Assembly: GCA_013115135.1 (NCBI GenBank)
Contig: JABANP010000191.1
Location: 27,147 to 91,146 of the forward strand
Source: Perkinsus olseni
Lineage: Eukaryota > Perkinsozoa > Perkinsida > Perkinsidae
DNA: 64,000 nt
Direction: 5' to 3'
The notes beneath the pieces were generated by a model. The model was not told where the DNA came from. It searched no databases and saw only the letters and a list, made by a program, of their open reading frames with translations. Shown here one piece after another: positions 24,063 through 36,181 of this stretch. Positions within the stretch are counted from its first letter, which is position 1; the number at the start of each line of letters is the position of its first letter. The translations under genes and the position numbers were made by a program.

Positions 24063-24749
24063 ATGCCTGGCATTGTATCTGCTCCTCCTCCCTCTCCTCC
24101 TGCGCCTGCTGTTGTACTATCCGAGATGCCTGCCGGTGACGTCCCGAACAACGCTTCTGCTGCTGAGCTCAGCTGGGGACAGCAAATTAAACGCTGGTTT
24201 AACCTCAACTTCGTCATGCCGGCCAGGAGCCTGGAGAAGCTGGACTTGGGATCGGCCATTCTACTAGGTGAAGCGTTCACAGCGATATGCGACTTAGCCA
24301 TGTCCTCAGGGTTCTGGTTTGGGATTTTCCCCATCCCCGGCACGAGTACGGCGTTACTCGGCGCTTTCCTGGTCATGTTCCGCAGAAGTAGATGGACGAA
24401 ATGGTGTAGGATAACTGCTGAGCTCCCTCGCCCCAGTAGCATCTCAGGTCCCAACGCGCCGCAGTCTACCATAGCCCTTGGCGTCAACTTACTGTGCACT
24501 CCCCTTTGCATCGGACTCATCCCTGTATGGCTGCGGCTCGGTAAGGCCTCAGTCGGTGCTGCGTGTCCTATCCGTTTTCGGTCAGGCGCCCTCGTATCAC
24601 CCCCAAGGTTTGCAGGCTGTGACCCCGACTCTATCGTCAGCGCTATCAAGGCGAGTAACGGCTTCTTGGCGGTCCTTCGAGCCCTTCAAGCCTTCGCCTC
24701 TTGCATGGGGCTCTGCATCATCGTCTACCTTGCGTTCACACGCCAGTAG
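24063..24749 (+). CDS. Multi-pass membrane protein, unidentified
   Basis: The open frame runs from ATG 24063 to TAG 24747-24749. Hydrophobic segments appear at about residues 60-85 (GSAILLGEAFTAICDLA then FWFGIFPIPG), 93-105, 135-158 (GVNLLCTPLCIGLIPVW) and near the C-terminus (FASCMGLCIIVYLAF), suggesting four membrane passes with both ends short. Some internal segments, such as 24390-24440 and 24540-24600, look like in-frame introns, so the true protein is probably shorter. The family was not recognised. Confidence 0.5.
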   Translation: MPGIVSAPPPSPPAPAVVLSEMPAGDVPNNASAAELSWGQQIKRWFNLNFVMPARSLEKLDLGSAILLGEAFTAICDLAMSSGFWFGIFPIPGTSTALLGAFLVMFRRSRWTKWCRITAELPRPSSISGPNAPQSTIALGVNLLCTPLCIGLIPVWLRLGKASVGAACPIRFRSGALVSPPRFAGCDPDSIVSAIKASNGFLAVLRALQAFASCMGLCIIVYLAFTRQ

Positions 24750-24954
24750 TGGCTGTTGTGTGGTGGCTGATGTTAAGGCCACAGGGAAGTGCCAGACTGC
24801 CTGTGCTGAGGCCCGAGTCACGGGAATGAGTATCAGCATCGAGATTTGTCACGACTATAGAATTTTTCAGTGTTATGCATTTTGTATATGTTTTTGATGG
24901 ACCCTGTTGAGTTTTTACGCCCTTCAATCATTCGGATGCGTTCCGTAGTAGCGG

Positions 24955-27496
24955 GTGGGCTTATGCTTCGTCTCCGTGTCCGAGGCCGGCATCGATGGCA
25001 AGGTAGTTGATTTGTTCGCTCCGAGGATGCCAGGTCGAAAGCTGATCGTGAAGGGCCGAGCTGCCCATCCGTCGGTCGTACAGAGACGCCAGGAGCTTGC
25101 TCGGGCCAAGGCCGAGTTCGAGGCTGTGCGGAGTGAGAAGACTCTGGTGAAGATACGCTGGGAACACAAGCCTCAGAAGATGCTCTGGGGTGAGGCGCTG
25201 GCTCACATGTCAAGCGTTGTGAAGTGTCCCTGCTCAGTGTCCTCCAGCTGCTTCAAAGGCCATGTCTTGTCGACGCCAGAGCGACCAGCATTCTACCTCG
25301 GCCCAATGCCTGGCTTCTTCGATGGTGATGTCATGCAAGTGGTGAGGACTCCTAGTAGCGGGGTTGTTGTTGACGGCCCAGTCGTGCTCGTCAGGTCCGG
25401 TCGGTCTCCGCCCATCCAGGGCTTCACCCCACCCTCAGGCCGAACAAGCTCTTGCCGCCGCCGAAGGTCAGAGTGCTGCCGTGTATAGATGAGGGACACA
25501 GGGTACAGTACCCGTTGCTTGCATCGACGGCCGAATCTGAGAGCATCACGTTGAGGAACTCTAAGGAGATGCAAGCGAAGCAAGATTCTCTAAGCGACGA
25601 GTCCTTAGCATACACCTTTCGGCAGAGGCTTCGAGGCATCACCGCCGATGGGCTTGAGGTCCTCGCCGGTCGGATGCAGGACCGGTCGGATCTTCCCCCG
25701 GTTTTGTGGCGGGTGCTCGGCCGCTACGTTGGGCGGCGGTGTGCTGAGCTTCCCCTCTCGACTATACACTGCCTCCTGACCACTGACATGGCGGTGTACT
25801 GCGAGGACTGGCACCTCATCAAGTCTGGCCTGGAGGTGCACCTGAGGGAGTTCGCCCGGTGCCCCGACGGCGAGTTCGGGATGGCCGGTCAATTTGGCGT
25901 TGTTGAAGGTTGTATCCCAATTGCCGCGAAAAGTAGCCGCCGGCCTGGCAGCGCCCCTCGGCAATTTCCTGGCGCGCGCCGTGCCCTTGATGGACAGCAG
26001 AACCCTTGAGGAAGTATGCCGATTTGCTGTTGCCTTTGAGTCGGTATGGTGTAGCCGAGGGTTGGTGGAATGCTGCTGCTGTCAAGATGGCGTCGCTCGG
26101 GCCCCCTGAGGCAGCAGTGTCGAGGATGGAGGGCCTGCTGCAGGCTGCTCAGGTCAGCAGGGCCACGCGCAAGCTACTTGGTGAGGTCCTCAGAGACTCG
26201 ACATCATCGACTGCGCAAGAGGATGCCTCTCTGAGCCCCACGGAGGACCCCAAACCAGTGCTGCTGCAATCCATGTCCGACGCTCAGACGTCTACTCTCA
26301 CGGTACAGGCCAGGGTTCCTGAGGGCTCGGAGGCGTTGGCCAGGGGCGAGAGTCGGAGGGCAGCTCGGTATGATGAAGTGGTCCAATCGAGCATGCCCAA
26401 GTACCCTGTGTATCCCCTCTCGTCCACACCGATACTGTGGCATCTGTCCCCTCCCCACTTCACAAGAGAGGTGTTCAACCTTACTGCCCATAAGGTAACG
26501 TCAGGCTCAGCCTAGGATGCATCATCCGACCCTGGTCCTCCTCAGTTGGCGCTTGTTGTTCGCTCCGCTGCGGCCGACGGTTGTGGCCTTGGCTTTCGGG
26601 AGAGGCATCGAGGCCTGCCGCGAAGGCTCACTGACAGAGCTAGGGCGGAGGACTTTGCGGGAGTCCTGGTATCGGCGGCTCTGTCCCGAGTAGGTAGCGA
26701 CCATCGGCTGGCCTTGGCAGCAGCACTGCGCTTCAGGTCGACCGCTTCTCCCATCGTGATCTGTGCATAGTCATCCAGTCGGTGGGGTCCCTCTATCGTA
26801 CCCGACTAGTATCCGAGGTTGACGCTAGGACAGTACTAGAGCCAGCACTAGCCAGGCTGATGACCAACGAGGCCGTCAAACGGACTCTACCGATTGACCT
26901 GGCCCGAGTGGTATCTGGCGTGAAGTAAGGATCGTGCGGAAGTCTACTGTGATGTGGTCTTATCATCCTCAGATACCTTCCCGCCTCGGATTGGCGGACC
27001 GGTATCATTGCTGGCTTGGAACGCCATACGGTGTTCATCCTTAATCTGCCGTACACAGTTCCCTTGCGAGAGGCCATCCCATCCCGGCGCTCTAGTCTCC
27101 CTGTGTGTTGCCTGGAGTGCCATGCGAGGGAGTGGCAGGGCTCTCAGGCTACTGGCCAACCACTTGCCCAAGCGCAAGGGCGACCTTGGCCCGGCAGAGT
27201 GGGTCCGGTGTGTCCAGGCCCTCAGCTCAGCGAAGGGCGGATGGTCACGCCGGAAACGGAGGCTTGAAAGACGACTGGCACGTGTGCGCTGCTGACCATG
27301 TTTCTGACCAATAGTGGTTTCTGCAGTACCCCAATCGTGTTGAGCGTTCAATGATAGAGAAGCTTCATCCAGCAGTTGCCCCGGTGGATGCTGCTTGGTT
27401 TTGGTCTGCGGCGTGTTGCTCCTCCTGTTTGTCGAAGAGCAAGCCTACGCGTCGTGGCTACTGCGGGGTTCTGCTCGGCCAAGGAAACACCGAGTG
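24955..27496 (+). CDS. Helical-repeat protein, possibly organellar RNA-binding
   Basis: A series of plus-strand exons is rich in Ala/Leu/Arg amphipathic helices: 24955-25260 (QRRQELARAKAEFEAVR), 25440-25900 (SLAYTFRQRLRGITADGLEV and following helices), 25900-26150 (ending SRMEGLLQAAQ), 26760-26930 (EPALARLMTNEAVKR) and 27320-27496. The repeated two-helix layout resembles FASTK/RAP or pentatricopeptide-like organellar RNA-binding proteins of alveolates, but no RAP domain was seen, so this is inference. At 26006-26012 the frame changes by one base (GAGGAAG), again a single-base excess. Start and exon joins are not fixed. Confidence 0.4.
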
Positions 27497-27600
27497 AAAG
27501 GAGAAGACGCAGACGGATGAGGGCTAGTGATGAAGACATGGAGCTGTGAGACCAGAATGACCAGGCAGTTCTCCGATGAGCTCTGGTCGTCGAGTTCAGG

Positions 27601-27908
27601 ATGGACTTCCAGGAGAAGTTGAAGTGGGCGGCGACGGTGGTCGTAGCAACCGTCTTGCCTTTGTACGTGATGTACAAGTCCGCTGCCACCAACCTCCGCC
27701 AAATACGTAGGGCTTCGATCTGCATGAGAATGATGGTTAGTCCAGCTTTGATCAGACGGAGCAGTTGGCTTTGCAAGAGGCTGCGGAGCGGCGAGAGTGG
27801 CTGCGAATGGCGGCAGTGCACGAGAAGGCTGACCAGAAGTACTCTGCCGATCCCGCTGAGAGGGCCAAAGGAGAGGCGCAGCTGGCCAGGCCCGGAGAGA
27901 CGCTATAG
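27601..27908 (+). CDS. Small single-pass membrane protein
   Basis: ATG at 27601 opens MDFQEKLKWAATVVVATVLP, a short N-terminus leading into one membrane helix. After a probable intron from about 27706 to 27759, a charged helix (TEQLALQEAAERREWL) runs to TAG at 27906. Such helix-plus-charged-tail proteins of under 100 residues are typical of small organelle membrane subunits, but no specific family is recognised. The frame across the intron is off by one base in the given sequence. Confidence 0.45.
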
Positions 27909-28030
27909 TTTCTGTGCTGTTAATTTTTGAATATTGATGGCTTTGCGTTAATAGTTGAGTGGTGTTGAGTGGACTGGAGAACTCAGAAGATGCGACAGTG
28001 ATGAAATTAATTGCCGATGTCATGAGGGTC

Positions 28031-28397
28031 TCATCTATCATCCACAGAGAGATCGTTGGAGGAGGTCTGAGTGACGGATGACGAATAAGAACACTAGGAA
28101 GCCTCGCCACCTTGTTGGCTAGCTCCTGGACGTTCCTCTCCAGCTCATCAACGCGATTGGTCATATCATCGATACGTCCGACGATAGTATCGGACATGCT
28201 TTGGAAAGCGGGTTTGCTGATGGTGATGATGTTGACAGCGGAGCGAAGCTGATAGGCGCACCATTTCCTTTGAGGAGATTTGAGACGAAGGCTGTGAGCT
28301 CTTGGTTGGACTGTTCGGCGGTGGCTGATGCCTCCTGCGAGGTTGTGGACGGCCGTTCGGCACCTGATTGATGAACGGGTGGCCCCGAGGACGTCAT
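28031..28397 (-). CDS. HSBP1: Heat shock factor binding protein 1
   Basis: Small trimeric coiled-coil protein that binds heat shock factor trimers. Exon 1 (28262-28397) has a Ser/Thr-rich start then QELTAFVSNLLK. Exon 2 begins at 28216 after a 45-nt intron and encodes FQSMSDTIVGRIDDMTNRV and DELERNVQELANK, very close to the HSBP1 heptad core. A last intron and exon end at TGA 28031-28033. To join the frames as the family requires (LLKEMQTRFQSMSD), one base must be dropped in each of two places: the GG/AAA run at 28263-28268 and the AAA (TTT on the coding strand) at 28205-28207. The intron carries the 14-mer AGCGGAGCGAAGCT. The family is confident; the exact N-terminus is not. Confidence 0.8.
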
Positions 28398-29498
28398 GAG
28401 GGAGAGCACCTCCCTGCTCGGCTGAATAAGGTGTGCTGCTGCTCTTGCCGACCTCAGCCATGAAGGAAAGCAAAGAGAATCTGATAGCACTCAAGCGACC
28501 GTTCTTGGCCTCCAGTCAGGGCTTCGCACGCTCTCCAGCGACCGAAAACTCCGCCACGCACATCTCCTATCATAACATGAGCTTTCACGAGCGATCTCTC
28601 ACTCTGTGCCTGCGTCGTAAGAGTACTGCATAACAGAAGAAAGGTGATTGATTACTGCGTTGCTAACTCAGCCGGGCTAAAGGGTATCGACATCTCGAAA
28701 GATCGATTAAGATTCGACCTATTCTCATTATTTAGAAAATCATCACTTGTAGCAACGCCAACGAGCTATGCGAGAGTGCTTGTCACCGACACGAACAACC
28801 GAACATCCGTAAGGTAAAGATTCTCTCACAGCCGCTGTTGCAGCGTAGTAGACCGTGGACGTCCATTGACGGAGCGTAACGGTTAAATCCACTGCTCTCA
28901 CTCATCCTGGTCTGCTCTGTCAGTACCCCTGCGCGACTGGAGGCGCCAAAGTGTAATAACGGCGACCTCCAGTTATCACACTACGGCGGTTAAACCGCAG
29001 TCAGTGAGCGCTAGTTTTCATCACGAGCGTTTTTCGTTGAGGAACCTCAGACACAGCCAAAGAATTGTTTGATCCGCACCTCTCCCTCTGGGAGGACTCG
29101 GTAAAATACTGTCAATAATTCTCTTGTCATCATAGGGCTTAGACATTCACATGGCGTCAGCTTCAACCGTGTAACTTCACTGATACCTCTGCGGTGGTAA
29201 TAGCAAGATAATGGGTTGATTCATCATCGCCAGCAATTCAATATCACACACTGTCGAGGGAAAATAGCGTGATCGATGCCAAGCGACGGCGCATGATTCA
29301 CGAACATCATATCGCGCTCGACCATGTAATCGATTTTGTCTCGTGTCGCGTCCCCGAGAGAAGCGGATTCTCCAGTGTACCGAAACTCTGCGTAGAACCT
29401 TTATTCCCCCAACCATTGGCACCCGTGAGAGCTAGTGCTTCCCGAATGGTGGCTGACCACTTCGCTGATTGGTGAGGGTTGATTATTAACGTACTCGA
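28398..29498. other. Gene-free interval
   Basis: About 1.1 kb between divergent HSBP1 (minus) and AAMP (plus). No exon, conserved motif, RNA gene or strong repeat was seen on either strand. It probably contains the promoters of both genes. Confidence 0.4.
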
Positions 29499-31818
29499 AT
29501 GTCAATTCCCCCCAGTACTCCCGATAAGGATGCCTCCGATGCCCGACAGGGTGATGAGGAACAGCAGGAGCAGGAGGACATCTACATCAATCCTGATGAC
29601 TGTATAGACCTAGGGGAAGGCGTGGATGACTCGGCTGAGGTACTGCACGACGCGCCGTTTCAATCTTCCCTGCTCTTCCTGCTTGCGGGCAGTTAGTCGT
29701 ATAATAATGCTGCCCATCGTCAACTTTCCGTTGCGGTTATGTGGGGGTGGGCGTGTAGCGAACCGTTACAGATGGACCGGTACCGGAGCTTGACAGAATT
29801 CACTCAGCACTCAAAAAATCTTCCTAGCGCGTTCGCTTCGGTACCGCCCGGGACCCTGCGTAGAACGATGAACGCTGGGGGCATAATGCTTCACCGGGTG
29901 AATCCCACTTTTCGGAGCAGGTGGCCGCGGATGAGAGGGCGGGAGTGGCCGCTGACTTGCTCGAGGCTGCTGATGAGGAAGAGGAACGCGACAACTGTTC
30001 CATCACCTACCCCTTCACCGATGCTGCCTTGTGCCTGGCAGCAAACCCTAAGGACCACACAGTTGTGGCTGTGGTACGTATTGTGACGCCACGGCACCTC
30101 CGATCGGTCTCCTCCAGGGCCTTCAAAATGACACTGCGGAGCTTCTGCGGATAAGGCCGGGTTCAGTGGAACCTCTCCGAATCCTCAGAGGTAGCGTATT
30201 GTCTTGGCCGGTAGCTGTCTGTATGGTCGATCGACAGTGGCTCGGCCATTCCCATCGGCCGAATTGTCGCGTGAGGACGCTGCTCCTCAGGCCACACGGA
30301 CAGTGTAGTGTCAGTGGCATTCAGCTCTGATGGAGAGCTCCTTGCTACTGGTAGTTATGACGGTACCGTTAAGGTCTGGGAGGTAGCCAAGCTGATGGCC
30401 GAAACTGGAGGTACTGCCAGCCGGGCCTACTCTGAGATGCATCTTCCGCGGGTATGTGGTGTCCTCCATTAGATTGTTCCACCCCAATGCTGTCCCTAGA
30501 GGGCCCTGGTGAGGGCGTGGAATGGGTGTCGTGGCATCCCAAGGGGCACGCTGTCTGCGCTGGCAGCCAGGATGGGACGGCCTGGATGTGGTGGGCCGGA
30601 AAGTCTAGTGGGGGCGGCAATGTCATGCAGGTGATAAGGCTAGGTCAGCTTCACGCGCCATAAAAATCGTCGCGTGAAACTGGTCAGGTCTTCGCTGGAG
30701 CCCATGGGGCTGCTGTTAACTGCGGGAGCTTCTCAATAGATGGAAAAGCCGTGGTGACGGCGGGGTTAGATGGAGTAGTGGCGGTGTGGAATCCTAGGAC
30801 TGGTAGTAGCGGGGTGTGGGGATCGAGCCCGGGACCTCATCTGAAGGGCGCCAGGTGCCACTGCTGCGTCCTGCCGTACGAATGAGGAGGAGTTGCAGCG
30901 AAGTCAACGACAGAGGCAGCAAGACGGTGATGTGGATATGGAAGAAGAGGTCCCAGGTGGGAATGATTGCTGGCGATTTGCCTGAGGGACCACGCCTCGT
31001 TTGGTGCTGCAGAAGGCGGAATAGTGTCGATGGCTTTGATGCCACCTGAGGCTGGCAGCAGTCCAGTGGCGGTGGTCGGTACGATCGATGGAGATGTCAA
31101 AGTATGTCATCCGAGCGTCCCTGGTTCAATTCCTGGGAGGGACATTTGGTTATCCCTCTCAGTTGGTGCAGCTGGAGACAGGGAAGCTGTTGGGCCAACT
31201 GCGAGGAACCTCAGACGTCCGTATCGCTGGTCAGTCGGCGGCCACGGACGAGGGGGCATCACCTGAGGATGCCTACAGTGTTGAAGCCTTGGCCTTCAGT
31301 AAGGCCATGTCCCCTGGCACTGCTGCCGCCCAGCCATCGCCTATACTACTAGCAGCTGGGGACCTCAAGGGCAAGCTGCTCATATACGAGGCGTCGAAGC
31401 TGCTGGCCAGAGGGGTACTACCTAGCGTTGCCATGAGAACTTCGTGTCTCGTGTTATGACTGGTGATGGCAGCTCGGCGTCACGTCTCCTTTTCAGTCCG
31501 GTCCTCGGCACCAAGTGACGTTGACTTCTGGTGCCACTAGACTTGCCTGGCATCCCCTCGGCCTTCCCGTAGTGGCTGTGGGACAGACAGATGGTGTAGT
31601 AGAGGTCGTCAATGGGCTCACTGGGGAGGTCCTGTCGAAGTGTCTCGGCCATCAGGAGCAGATACTAGACGTAGTGACGGTGATGGTGGGAGACCTTTCT
31701 GTAGATAGTCGCCCTCCAGGTCCTGTGCGTACCTGGATTTGAAGAGGGATGGTTCCGAGTGATCTCAGCGGGTGATGATAATTGTATCAAGATATTCGAC
31801 CTGCAAGTCATGGCCTAA
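29499..31818 (+). CDS. AAMP: AAMP/SQT1-type WD40 protein
   Basis: Homologue of human AAMP and yeast Sqt1, the uL16 chaperone in 60S ribosome assembly. Exons: 29499-29640, 29921-30073, 30118-30190, 30291-30451, 30502-30630, 30688-30802, 30855-30956, 31013-31101, 31163-31414, 31497-31679, 31720-31818. The acidic N-terminus is followed by eight WD blades: [32 protein letters not shown] with [42 protein letters not shown] with [32 protein letters not shown] and [29 protein letters not shown]; and the last blade [17 protein letters not shown]-like and KLVxxxTGK motifs are characteristic of AAMP. All eleven exons join with no frameshift, which makes this a useful control for the indels seen elsewhere. 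Confidence 0.88.
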
Positions 31819-31972
31819 GTTCATCACCATCGTCATTCACCAACGTCCTTGCCGCTCCCGTTAACTGTTTCTACCACGCCCCCGACGCTGTTGGGTTGGC
31901 GGATGCGTCTTTCACTGTCGTCGAAGCAGCTTTTTGCTTTTCCCATTCGCCTTTGCGACATAACATCATCAA

Positions 31973-32812
31973 ATGGCTTCCCAGGGTCAATCTCGGCTTC
32001 CTCTGTACAGCAACCTGTACGACTGTGCCACCCTATTGGGCAACTGGCAAGAGGAGCGCTATGCGCCTCACCAAAGGGGCAGGTAGACGAGTGGGCCCTC
32101 GGCGGCAAGGCTGACTCGCAAGGCTGCAGGTACGGCCAGGGGTACTTCTCGGAATCGGCTCTGTTGCTGCCTAACCCGAACTCGAGGACTTACGTTACGA
32201 CCAGTAAGCACCTTGCGGAGGAGGGGCTAGACATCAGCAGACGACAGCGCAGTCTCAGGGAGGAGGAGCTCAAGGTGAGATTACGATCGGCCTCGTGCTG
32301 TGGACGGCGTTAGCAAGTACAGTGCCATGCACCATTTTGAGGGTGGTTGTTGTTGTACTAGAGTAGAGTCTGACCGATCGTCTTTGCATCTGAGCTGGTC
32401 CTCCGCAGAGCCTCCTGACGTCAACCCCGGCAAGCGACCTGTTGGGTGGGGCCTGTCGGTATGATTCTGACCTCGCTTCAACGTCTAGGGACTCATTCCG
32501 TGATCCTATGGTGAGGACGATCGAACGATCCAAGAGTGAGAGCCTCCCCATCGTGCTGACTGCATCGTCGTCAGTACAGGTGCACGTACGATAGGGCTGC
32601 AAGGGGAAGAGCTGGAAGCGTACAGGAGGAGGTGGACCAAGGGTAACGTAGGGGAGTGGCTATAGTGATGCGGGAGGAGCCTACCGATGGACTTGGTATC
32701 GCTACATCTCCGCGCTGGTCGAAACAATGAACCAGCCTCGGCAAGCCAGACAGTGGCCGTTTTCTCTCAGACCAGACGGGCTTTCCAATTCAAGCGCTAC
32801 GTCAAAGTGTGA
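31973..32812 (+). CDS. Probable flagellar/axonemal protein (MIP-like), unidentified
   Basis: Exons 31973-32082, 32130-32274, 32409-32510, further unresolved exon(s), and a last exon from about 32771 to TGA 32810-32812. The start reads MASQGQSRLPLYSNLYDCA then TLLGNWQEERYAPHQRG. The second exon has GYFSESALLLPNPNSRTYV and ends in a charged helix. The short Trp/Asn/Glu motif near the N-terminus with basic, proline-spaced loops is typical of microtubule inner proteins of axonemes, and a perkinsid would have flagellated zoospores, but the family assignment is inference. Gene structure confidence is higher than function. Confidence 0.5.
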
Positions 32813-32936
32813 GGGACGATGCCCTCCTCCTCCTCGCCATGTGACTTCCATCATCAATGTGACGATGTCTTCCCTCTAGCGACTTGCGTTGATACCGGGA
32901 TACTGCCTGCTGGAATCCATGGATAGTTGACTTTAC

Positions 32937-35460
32937 ATGCAGCCCTCTATTGCTGCTACTGCCTCGTCCGGTGGTAGCGGTCGCCCTGTACGATGTTCTG
33001 TCTTGGACGATGAGAATGCCGCCGGCGATGAGCTGGCTGCCACTCTACTCGGGGTTGTCAAGGGCCTTCCTGAGGACAGCGTGGCGGAGCTTTTACAGAG
33101 GGCTCGGGAGTTGGTGATAAGGGAACAGTGGAGGGAGTGTGACTACATGAGAGAGCTTCCGGCAGAGGCCATCCACACGGTCGGCCTTTGCCTGGGCTTC
33201 CGCTCCCTCAATGCTATGGCATTGACGTGTCGGTGAGTACCGTCCTGAGGTGACGATGGGGCACTCCCCCTTACCTCAGGCGTCTGCGGCGAGTGCTGGC
33301 TTCGGTCTGGAAGGAGACAGGCCTCCTCCTCTTCGATGGCTTCGCTGTGGACGGCGAAGTCTTCGATGATCCGACTGTTTACACCGGCACGTCGAGGACA
33401 TCACTCGAGTATGCCGTGGACCGCCAAGCCGAGGGCCACCGATTCTGGCCGCTGCGCTGTGGTCAATTCATGAAGGCCATTGCCTTCGAAGAGGTGCTGC
33501 TGCTGTTGCCGCAACGGTTCGACCTTTTCGTCATTCTCATCCGTCTTTCCTTCAGTCCCCCTACTTGGTGCTACGGAATGGCGTGCCATCTTCGGTTCAG
33601 TTGAGGGCGACCGAGGCCATCGACGTCACGGCCGAGGATATTGGAGACGTCCTGGGGGATGCATCGCCGTCGCAGCATGCCGATAGGCTGTCACGCACTG
33701 ACTCCCATCGCCCGGGAGTTGATGAAGGGGAGGGTCGGACGAGGGCAATGGCTCTGGGTTCCTGCTCCTTCACCTGCCCCAGCAAGTTCGAGGTGAGTGG
33801 TATACACTGAGCGCTCGTTTTTGACATGCGAAACGCAAGTGATGAGATTTCCCTATTAGTACGAAGTCTACGAAGTAGTAGCGACAGGTCGGTTAATTCT
33901 TCCCTCCTTCTTCTTCTTGGCTCATAGGGCGCTAGGGCCGCCACGCTGTGAATTCTTCCCTCCAAAATACAGAAACACTTTCGCGTGTAGACACTCCGTA
34001 CTGATGGAGAAATCTCACTTTTGGCGATTCGCGTACCAATAACGAGCGCGCTGCACTCGAGAAGTGCGTGATGACGTGTGCCTTGGTTTAGATACCGACA
34101 ACGCACGAGCGAGGCATCTACTTGGAGTACCTTGTTGACCTTCACTTCAGTCCTACAGCTACCAGAGCAGTCGTTGGGGTAGGTAGCCATACCTAGGCCT
34201 AGGATTCTCGAAAGGTGTGGTAGGTGATCGACGGCAGCCACATGGCGGCACCTACGCCATCATCGAGTATATCTACTGCAGCATCCACCGGGGGTGCTAT
34301 CAGCGTGATGGATTCCAAGTTGATTGATGACAGTACCAACTCTTCCGTGAAAATGGAGACCTTTGACTTCGCCCTCGAGACGGACCCCTCTATGTGGGCG
34401 ATAGCCTTCGGGCCGTTGTCGGCGGTAAGGCCTCACTGCAGCGACGAGAGCGACCCTCTGGCCTGCAGGTGTTGTCCTCCCAAGGCAAGTATTTCGACCA
34501 TTTTGACACATACGCTGTAGGGGATGGGTGGTGACACTGCTCTCGTCGTGTCACCACTGTGTGGATCAGGTTGCCGGCTCTGAGGACTCCTCCGATAATC
34601 GTCTGCTGCTGCGGGATTGTCTTCACTCTGCCCTGCTCGACATCGTCTCGGTCAGAGTTGGAATATACTTTGAGAAGGGCAAAGTGGCGTTCTTCCGTAA
34701 AGTGGAGGCCATCGGCCCTGAAGGGGGTATACTAACGGGCGGCGAGTAAGTTGGGCGAAAAAGTGCAACTCGTGCCTCATTTTCTAGCGGAGCGACGCAG
34801 CAGTGTCCTCCTTCAGTTCTTCATCGTACGATTGTACGGGGCTTCGTCTACCAGTCTCGACCGGAGCAAAGGTTCTTGCGACCAGCTTTGATGTGCTGCA
34901 ACGTCAACGGTGATAATGACTTCGTCCGAGCCGAGCTCACAGCAGTCTGTAGGTCTCGTGGGGTAATTTCGTGGCGCGCGGTCATCATCGCTCTCATCAG
35001 GCAACAAGCCTCCCTATGATCCCCATGACAACGTAGAGGCCCTCGATTACCCTCAGAAATGGGAGCAGTTTGCTTCACGAGGCGAAGCTGAGGAGGAACG
35101 CCTTGCAGAGCAGCAACTTATGGCCGACCTTGAGAGCCTCAATGATGTCAATGAAGTTACTCGCAATGACGCCGTTAGTCCGAGCGTTGTGGATACACCT
35201 CGGTCGCCGAGCAGTGCTGCCCTAGGGGCCGGCCCAAGGTGGCTGTCGCTGTCGAGTGATATTGGTGAGGAGACGTAAGTGCCACTACCGTCACGACTCG
35301 TGCCTGAGCGGCGCAGTGGTCTGCTGATAGGCCTGTCATTGGCCGCAACAACGGTACCATGACGGCTGCATCAAGCTCAAGCATTCGGACGGAGTCCATC
35401 TCTACGGCCTACTTCCTCGACTCTGATTCCATATTTGAAGAAGACTTTGTGGACGCATAA
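32937..35460 (+). CDS. F-box/SPRY-like protein
   Basis: Exons 32937-33232, 33280-33493, 33556-33792, 34224-34424, exon(s) to about 34748, 35001-35274 and a last exon ending at TAA 35458. The second half of exon 1 plus exon 2 reads ELPAEAIHTVGLCLGF, LNAMALTCR, then LRRVLASVWKETGLLL, an F-box-like three-helix pattern. The exon ending near 34748 has VSVRVGIYFEKGKVAFFRK, resembling the strand pair of a SPRY domain (ligand-contact half). The 35001-35274 exon is acidic and hydrophilic. F-box proteins recruit substrates to SCF ubiquitin ligases and FBXO45-type proteins pair F-box with SPRY. Both domain calls are tentative, and the 431-nt intron 33793-34223 could hide a boundary between two genes. 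Confidence 0.45.
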
Positions 35461-36181
35461 GGTAAGGACTTCTTGCTGTTCACCCGGGTTCGATCCCTGC
35501 TGCTTGCATTTAGGTGTACCCGAAACTAAAGAGCACCCCAAGAGAGCAGCAGCTCGACATCCACGCAAGTTGAACTATCGCCAGTAGTTTTCCCTTACCA
35601 TTTAAGTTCTATAGTAAATCTGCCATCACTCGGCAGTAGTCGATTCCGTCGTTGGTGCCTGGCCGTCGTGGCCGTGCTACCCTCATCCGAGCCCTCTTGA
35701 CCCCCTACCAGATGTACCATCGCTTTCATCGTCTCGCAGTTTCTCTCCACAGAGTGATCAGCTTTGTTAGATGCTACTTCGTAAACCCCCTTTCGATGTG
35801 GTAAGCACATTGACGTGAGGGTGTCGCTGCATCGAAGAATGTACAGTTTCTCATATTTTTGCCATACCATCACAATCGTTAACATTTCGGTTTACTACTA
35901 CTATTATCGACAATAAAATAACTATAACCATCAGCAGCAGCTATTGTTTCATCCAACCCTACTACTTGCGTTACCCTCAATAATAACCCATACGGAAGAA
36001 GGAGTATGAGCAGCAGCAGACCAATCGGTTGTGCTTCAGCAGACGCCTAATTGACAAGGGTCGCGGGTAGCCAGCAGCCCCCACAGGCATTCGCTACACC
36101 TGGCCTTGGTGTATCCAGAGGCGCAGGGACGGGGTTATCTCTTATCGAATTCCTTTATCGAGTCATTCGGTTTCACCGTCA
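35461..36181. other. Gene-free interval
   Basis: No gene is recognised. A B-box-like string lies at 35487-35497 without a foldable tRNA. The rest is AT-richer intergenic sequence with no repeats that I could see. Confidence 0.4.

Noticed and set aside
27445..28494. 349-codon minus-strand open frame
   Set aside because: It reads through introns; only the part overlapping HSBP1 is coding and the true gene is spliced and ends at 28031.
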